From: an uncultured Aquimarina sp.
GTDB lineage: Bacteria > Bacteroidota > Bacteroidia > Flavobacteriales > Flavobacteriaceae
Assembly: GCA_937958735.1 (NCBI GenBank)
Contig: CALGNG010000301.1
Location: 1-10,067, forward strand
Reading direction: 5' to 3'
DNA: 10,067 nucleotides
In this document: one piece after another, positions 6,624 through 10,067 of the stretch
Numbering within the stretch: the first letter of the stretch is position 1
Layout of the letters: each line of letters starts with the position of its first letter
Notes under the pieces: model-generated
The model's database searches: none
The model's input: the letters and a program-made list of their open reading frames with translations, nothing else
What the model was told of the DNA's origin: nothing
Made by a program: the position numbers and the translations under genes

Positions 6624-7347
6624 ATATTTTTAATTCAAATAGTGTTTTATTGATTTCAGCAGACATTCCAAATGATTGTTTTACTTGTTCTAAATATTTA
6701 TTTATACTTTTAATAAAGTAGTCAACCACTTCATTAGAAAAAGTCAATTCAAAAATATTAGATTTCACATCTTTTAATTTTCCAGAAACAAAACCCTGTT
6801 GTTTTAAGAAAGTAAATATTGCTTCAAATTTATTAGGTTCCAGCCTTTCAGATATTTTACCATCATAAACCCACTCTACTAAGCTTAATTTGTTTCCGTG
6901 AGTTATTATATTTCTGTATTTAAATAGTTGATTAATTCCATCAAGAGTCTCTTGTTCAACTATATTTTTTATTTCGTTGTTTGTTATTTTAGTAAATAAT
7001 TTAATCTGTTTGTTCCATTCAGAAGATTCTATTTCGAGAATTAATTCATCTGTTAATCTTTCTAGTAAGAATTCACTCATTGATTTATCCCAATTTGGTA
7101 AATCATCAGTTTCAGTTACAGGTTCTGTTTCTGTTTTTGATTCGGATAGGTGATTTTTAATCCAACTAATCATAAGTTCTTTATTAAACGACTCAATCAA
7201 GGATGTCAAATTGAGAATGATGGAAGAGTTTATTCCAATTAAATTGTCGTTGGTTTTCTCTAAATCTCGATGTTTAATAGTCCATAAGATTGTTTGTGGA
7301 ATAAATTCAAATGGTCGGCTATAGCTTTCTCTTATGGTTAGATTCAT
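6622..7347 (-). CDS. HEPN-like protein with an RN-x3-H motif
   Basis: This 241-residue, mainly helical protein has the hallmark LFKYRNIITHGN, giving R145, N146 and H150 in the spacing of the R-x4-6-H motif of HEPN domains. An earlier helix, NSSIILNLTSLIESFNKELM (about 40-59), resembles the first HEPN helix, in which a conserved family-typing stretch contains an acidic residue. An acidic linker rich in Glu and Thr (about 69-83) separates them. The C-terminal ~65 residues (FEAIFTFLKQQGFVSGKL onward) could be a small winged-helix-like or dimerising segment. Many HEPN proteins are ribonucleases of toxin-antitoxin and defence systems; others are non-catalytic. The start is 19 bases after the front box at 7367-7381. 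I identify the motif, not a named family; activity is inferred. Confidence 0.65.
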   Translation of the reverse strand: MNLTIRESYSRPFEFIPQTILWTIKHRDLEKTNDNLIGINSSIILNLTSLIESFNKELMISWIKNHLSESKTETEPVTETDDLPNWDKSMSEFLLERLTDELILEIESSEWNKQIKLFTKITNNEIKNIVEQETLDGINQLFKYRNIITHGNKLSLVEWVYDGKISERLEPNKFEAIFTFLKQQGFVSGKLKDVKSNIFELTFSNEVVDYFIKSINKYLEQVKQSFGMSAEINKTLFELKI

Positions 7348-7366
7348 TAATAGAATTTCGTTTTTT

Positions 7367-7381
7367 CAGCTTGCATACAAC
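7367..7381. repeat. boundary box, front of the HEPN/DUF2625 unit
   Basis: CAGCTTGCATACAAC reads GTTGTATGCAAGCTG on the minus strand. It lies 19 bases before the HEPN start and has the same form as the box at 5021-5035. It is the first box after the phosphatase gene and so marks the right edge of the accessory block. Between it and the phosphatase stop are 49 bases containing TAGTAT repeated 9 bases apart (TAGTATACATAGTAT on the minus strand). This could be a remnant of an earlier site. Confidence 0.6.
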
Positions 7382-7430
7382 ACCATACTATGTATACTAT
7401 CGATTTATCAAATAAGTCATTTTTTATAGG

Positions 7431-8162
7431 TTAATTCCTTCCCTGTTCGTCTGGATAATACAAATAGACGGGCTGAGATTGGAAGATCTCTTTAGTTTCG
7501 ATATTTATAGCGGATAAAGGGCCTTTAAACGCCGCACCAGTATCTACATTGCATACGCAAGAAGCCTGTACAGGTTTGGTTTTACCAATACGGGTAACAG
7601 GAGTATGTCCAATGTATACCTCGTCAAACAAAGCCAACCTAGGTGGATAATATTTATGCCCTTTAGATAATTTAGGGTCTACAGACAATGCTAATTCCCA
7701 TAGGGTGCGATCCCAATAGCACATTTTGTTAAAATACTCGGCATGGGGTCCTTTTAGATTTGTAAAACCAGCATGTAAGAATAATTTTTTTTCATCCAAA
7801 ATTACATAATCTTGTAAATTCTCAAAAAAATCAAACTGAGCTCCAATTTCTTCCTTAGTAAAACGTCCATAACTCTCTTTTGTAGCCATACCACCATGGA
7901 TTACCCACTCATCGGTATGCACACCAGTTAGCAGCCAGTCGTAGCACAACTGGTCATGATTACCTCGGATAAAAATGCAATTCTGTTTTTTTGCTAATTC
8001 CATTAAAAAAAAGATAGTTTCGGCACTCTCGCTCCAACCATCTACATAATCCCCTAGAAAAATTAGTTGATCTGCGGTTTGTAAATCCAATTGATCTAAA
8101 AGGTTTTTTAAAGCTCTTAGTCCTCCATGTATATCGCCTATAGCAAAAGTTCTTTTTTTCAT
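7431..8162 (-). CDS. PPP-family metallophosphoesterase (serine/threonine protein phosphatase-like)
   Basis: This 243-residue cytoplasmic enzyme has every metal-binding motif of the PPP phosphatases. These are GDIHGG (Asp10, His12), GDYVDGW (Asp38), RGNHD (Asn68, His69), FLHAG (His130) and YIGHTP (His186). A late VDTGAAFKGPLSAINI stretch completes the fold. Such enzymes use two metal ions to remove phosphate from Ser/Thr residues or to split dinucleoside polyphosphates; the sequence does not settle which. Its short length favours a bacterial PrpA/PrpE-type phosphatase over ApaH. The start codon directly abuts the stop of the AlbA_2 gene, with no bases between, so translation is probably coupled. 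It is the last core gene before the accessory block, and its transcript could read into that block. Confidence 0.93.
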   Translation of the reverse strand: MKKRTFAIGDIHGGLRALKNLLDQLDLQTADQLIFLGDYVDGWSESAETIFFLMELAKKQNCIFIRGNHDQLCYDWLLTGVHTDEWVIHGGMATKESYGRFTKEEIGAQFDFFENLQDYVILDEKKLFLHAGFTNLKGPHAEYFNKMCYWDRTLWELALSVDPKLSKGHKYYPPRLALFDEVYIGHTPVTRIGKTKPVQASCVCNVDTGAAFKGPLSAINIETKEIFQSQPVYLYYPDEQGRN

Positions 8163-9299
8163 TTAATTATATCGTACTTTTCTAATAATGCGCAAAGCAT
8201 CTTTATATTGTTGATGTAAAGCCTTCGAAAATTCTTTAAGCAAGGTTTTAGATTGGTGTAATAAATCTAAAGCATCCAAATACCCATTCAAATAACAAAG
8301 TAAGTAAGTGGTCGGTAATTCATTTAACCAACGTGTTTCCTTTTCACTTAAAATCCTTTTCTCTTTTAATTTCCCCAGTAACATTTGGTTCTTTGTCATT
8401 AAAAAATCCAATACTGAAGCTGCAAAAACAGGAGGTTTAAAAATTAGTTCTGTAGAAATCTCGTAAGTAGTACTATTTTTAAAAATAATGCTTACAGATT
8501 CAAACGGATAATATTTATGAGTCCCATCATATCCTAAACTAATATACTCTGTAATTTTGAATTTATCCTCAAAAATATCAATAGCTACTTCGTCAAAAAC
8601 CGAATAAAATAAATGAGTTTGTTCATTTACTAGCTCTATATCTACACGGGAGTAGTAAGAGTTGTTCTTTACTTTTTTCTCTTTTCCAGCCCAGCAAACC
8701 ACAAAATACTCTTTAAATACTTGGTACTTGGGGCTGTAATTTTTATGTGTATTCATAAATTGGAATACACCATCTAAAGTTAATTTAATATTGTTGTGGG
8801 AATTATTTTCTATAGCTTCTACTGTTTTAGAATTTAAGTCAGGTCTTTTTATGGGTATATCTTTAGGCATACTAATACTTCCATCTCTATAAAAAACAGT
8901 CCCTTTGTAATACTTCCAAATATTTTTTCGTAATCTAGAAACATCCTCGTTAGTAGGGTGTACCGTAACCAGTCCCACCACTTTACCTAAAGGCAAATGT
9001 GGGAAGGATATATTCTCGTAAGAAACTACTGGTGGATTTTCTAAATAAGCATTAATTAAATTTTGAATTTTGCTATCGTCAAAAAAATCGATCCCCACAA
9101 TAGCATTATCTTCGTCCCGTACACCAATAGCAATAAAAGAGTTATTATTGGGGTTGGAGTTCGACAAAGCACAGATGTGCTTTAAAAACTTAGCTTTGCC
9201 CTCTTTTAAAGACAGGTTTAAGCGCAACTTTTTATCATAAAAGCTATTCTCGTCGTTATGGGCAAGTAGATTTTTAATTAAAAGGCGTTTATTAATCAT
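8163..9299 (-). CDS. AlbA_2 (Schlafen-type) putative nucleic-acid-binding protein
   Basis: This protein of 378 residues has an N-terminal AlbA_2 domain. It shows LSLKEGKAKFLKHICALSNS (about 30-49), then NNNSFIAIGVRDEDNAIVGIDFFDD (about 52-76), then NPPVVSYENISFPHLPLGKVVGLVTV. The domain closes near residues 131-143 with YYKGTVFYRDGSI. In the family this module contacts DNA or RNA and often precedes ATPase or regulatory regions. The remaining ~230 residues are mixed strands followed by a helical tail rich in Lys and Leu (about 310-378), and I recognise no second domain there. No signal peptide is present. It directly abuts the phosphatase gene, forming a two-gene unit. The start at 9299 leaves a 209-base divergent region to the MoxR gene. 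Confidence 0.83.
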   Translation of the reverse strand: MINKRLLIKNLLAHNDENSFYDKKLRLNLSLKEGKAKFLKHICALSNSNPNNNSFIAIGVRDEDNAIVGIDFFDDSKIQNLINAYLENPPVVSYENISFPHLPLGKVVGLVTVHPTNEDVSRLRKNIWKYYKGTVFYRDGSISMPKDIPIKRPDLNSKTVEAIENNSHNNIKLTLDGVFQFMNTHKNYSPKYQVFKEYFVVCWAGKEKKVKNNSYYSRVDIELVNEQTHLFYSVFDEVAIDIFEDKFKITEYISLGYDGTHKYYPFESVSIIFKNSTTYEISTELIFKPPVFAASVLDFLMTKNQMLLGKLKEKRILSEKETRWLNELPTTYLLCYLNGYLDALDLLHQSKTLLKEFSKALHQQYKDALRIIRKVRYN

Positions 9300-9508
9300 T
9301 TTATAAAAAACTGTCTATGAAGTGCAACACTATTTTTAAAGCTGCGTTTTTGTTAGGGAGTCTATTAAAACAACCAATTAAATATAAAACAAATTTTAGC
9401 AATTATCTTTTAGATAATGTTACTTTTCATAATGTTTTAATAAGATTAAACCAGTATTTGCGAAGCACAGTTAGTATTATTAAATTCACGACATAAAAAT
9501 TTAGAAAA
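9300..9508. other. divergent intergenic region, no gene
   Basis: This 209-base AT-rich region lies between two genes pointing away from each other, so it should hold promoters in both directions. I found no clean match to the Bacteroidota TAnnTTTG -10 element on either strand. A perfect 7-bp inverted repeat, ATTATCT (9402-9408) and AGATAAT (9412-9418) around TTT, could be an operator or small hairpin. The motif ATAATGTT occurs twice close by (9414-9421 and 9429-9436). Confidence 0.4.
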
Positions 9509-10067
9509 ATGGAACAAACCGCAAGCGTTGATATTCGATTGATTAACGAACAAATTGAAAAAGAATCTGCTTTTATAGACATACTAACTTTGGAGTTAAA
9601 TAAAGTTATTGTAGGTCAAAAGTATATGATCGAACGCCTACTTATCGGTCTGTTAGGACAAGGACACATTTTATTAGAAGGGGTGCCTGGACTGGCAAAA
9701 ACCTTAGCCATTAATACACTTTCTAAAGCGGTAAAAGGATCTTTTAGCCGTATACAATTTACACCAGATTTATTACCAGCCGATGTAGTAGGTACTATTA
9801 TATATAATATGAAGGAAAGTGACTTTTCTATTAAGAAGGGACCCATTTTTGCCAACTTTGTATTAGCAGATGAGATTAACCGTGCTCCGGCAAAAGTACA
9901 GAGTGCTTTGTTAGAAGCTATGCAAGAAAAGCAAGTTACTATTGGAGACGAAACCTTTGGATTAGATAAGCCGTTTTTAGTAATGGCCACACAAAACCCG
10001 GTAGACCAAGAAGGAACTTACCCTTTGCCAGAAGCGCAAATGGATCGTTTTATGCTAAAGGTAGTAA
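9509..10067 (+). CDS. MoxR family AAA+ ATPase (3' partial)
   Basis: The first 186 residues are visible and the gene runs off the window; family members are about 320-330 residues. The MoxR core is clear. Around residues 31-37 is NKVIVGQ. The Walker A motif GVPGLAKT is at 58-65, followed by [12 protein letters not shown] at 81-92. Walker B LADEIN is at 119-124 with Asp121 and Glu122, and [17 protein letters not shown] follows. Sensor 1 ATQNP (Asn163) and LPEAQMDRF (173-181) complete the visible part. MoxR ATPases act as chaperones that insert metals or mature complexes, and in Bacteroidota they usually sit in an operon with DUF58 and von Willebrand (batA/batB-type) proteins; those would lie beyond the edge. 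The ATG at 9509 gives the normal N-terminal length. Confidence 0.95.
   Translation, partial: MEQTASVDIRLINEQIEKESAFIDILTLELNKVIVGQKYMIERLLIGLLGQGHILLEGVPGLAKTLAINTLSKAVKGSFSRIQFTPDLLPADVVGTIIYNMKESDFSIKKGPIFANFVLADEINRAPAKVQSALLEAMQEKQVTIGDETFGLDKPFLVMATQNPVDQEGTYPLPEAQMDRFMLKVV

Noticed and set aside
6500..6721. Plus-strand frame of 73 codons over the HEPN/DUF2625 junction
   Set aside because: It lies antisense to two well-supported genes and the end box between them.
2815..7430. Transposon or prophage origin of the accessory block
   Set aside because: No transposase, phage structural gene or classical IS terminal repeat is visible; the repeated structures sit at every gene junction instead of only at the block ends.
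9300..9508. Bacteroidota -7/-33 promoters for the divergent genes
   Set aside because: Only imperfect variants of TAnnTTTG were found, so no promoter is annotated.
9616..9990. Minus-strand open frame of 124 codons
   Set aside because: It is the antisense of the MoxR coding sequence, whose Walker A, Walker B and sensor motifs are unmistakable on the plus strand.

Overview
The window looks like a chromosome segment from a low-GC Bacteroidota, most likely a flavobacterium. The proteins have a flavobacterial flavour (AddB-like nuclease, MoxR ATPase, DinF-like MATE pump), ribosome-binding sites are mostly absent, and the genes are tightly packed. No RNA gene, CRISPR array, transposase or integrase is visible.

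Layout. Positions 1-2814 (+ strand) hold a compact housekeeping operon: the 3' end of a PD-(D/E)XK nuclease gene, an alpha/beta hydrolase and a MATE efflux pump. Positions 9299 down to 7431 (- strand) hold a second compact unit: an AlbA_2 (Schlafen-type) protein abutting a PPP-family phosphatase. From 9509 a MoxR ATPase gene diverges and runs off the window. These genes look intact.

Between the two converging core units, 2815-7430 is more AT-rich accessory DNA. It carries only minus-strand genes: a HEPN-like protein, a DUF2625 protein, a small two-helix membrane protein, a toxin-like C-terminal scrap coupled to a lipoprotein, and a VOC/glyoxalase-like gene. Several are broken. VOC has an in-frame TGA, the lipoprotein an in-frame TAA, the toxin has lost its front, and the membrane protein has no good in-frame start.

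The spacers are the most interesting part. They carry a roughly 196-bp repeat (two copies) that is itself a large imperfect palindrome, plus short boxes of the type GTTGTAYGC and its complement. Most genes have a box just before the start codon and a matching inverted box at or after the stop codon. The box sequence differs between genes but agrees within a gene (GTTGTACGC pair, GTTGTGTTTARTT pair, CTATTAGGTG pair). This is the logic of integron gene cassettes, where the cassette front is the complement of its own R'' box, and the long palindromes would be oversized attC sites. I infer an integrase-less, decaying cassette array, or a related undescribed cassette system, parked between convergent core genes and probably read from the phosphatase side.
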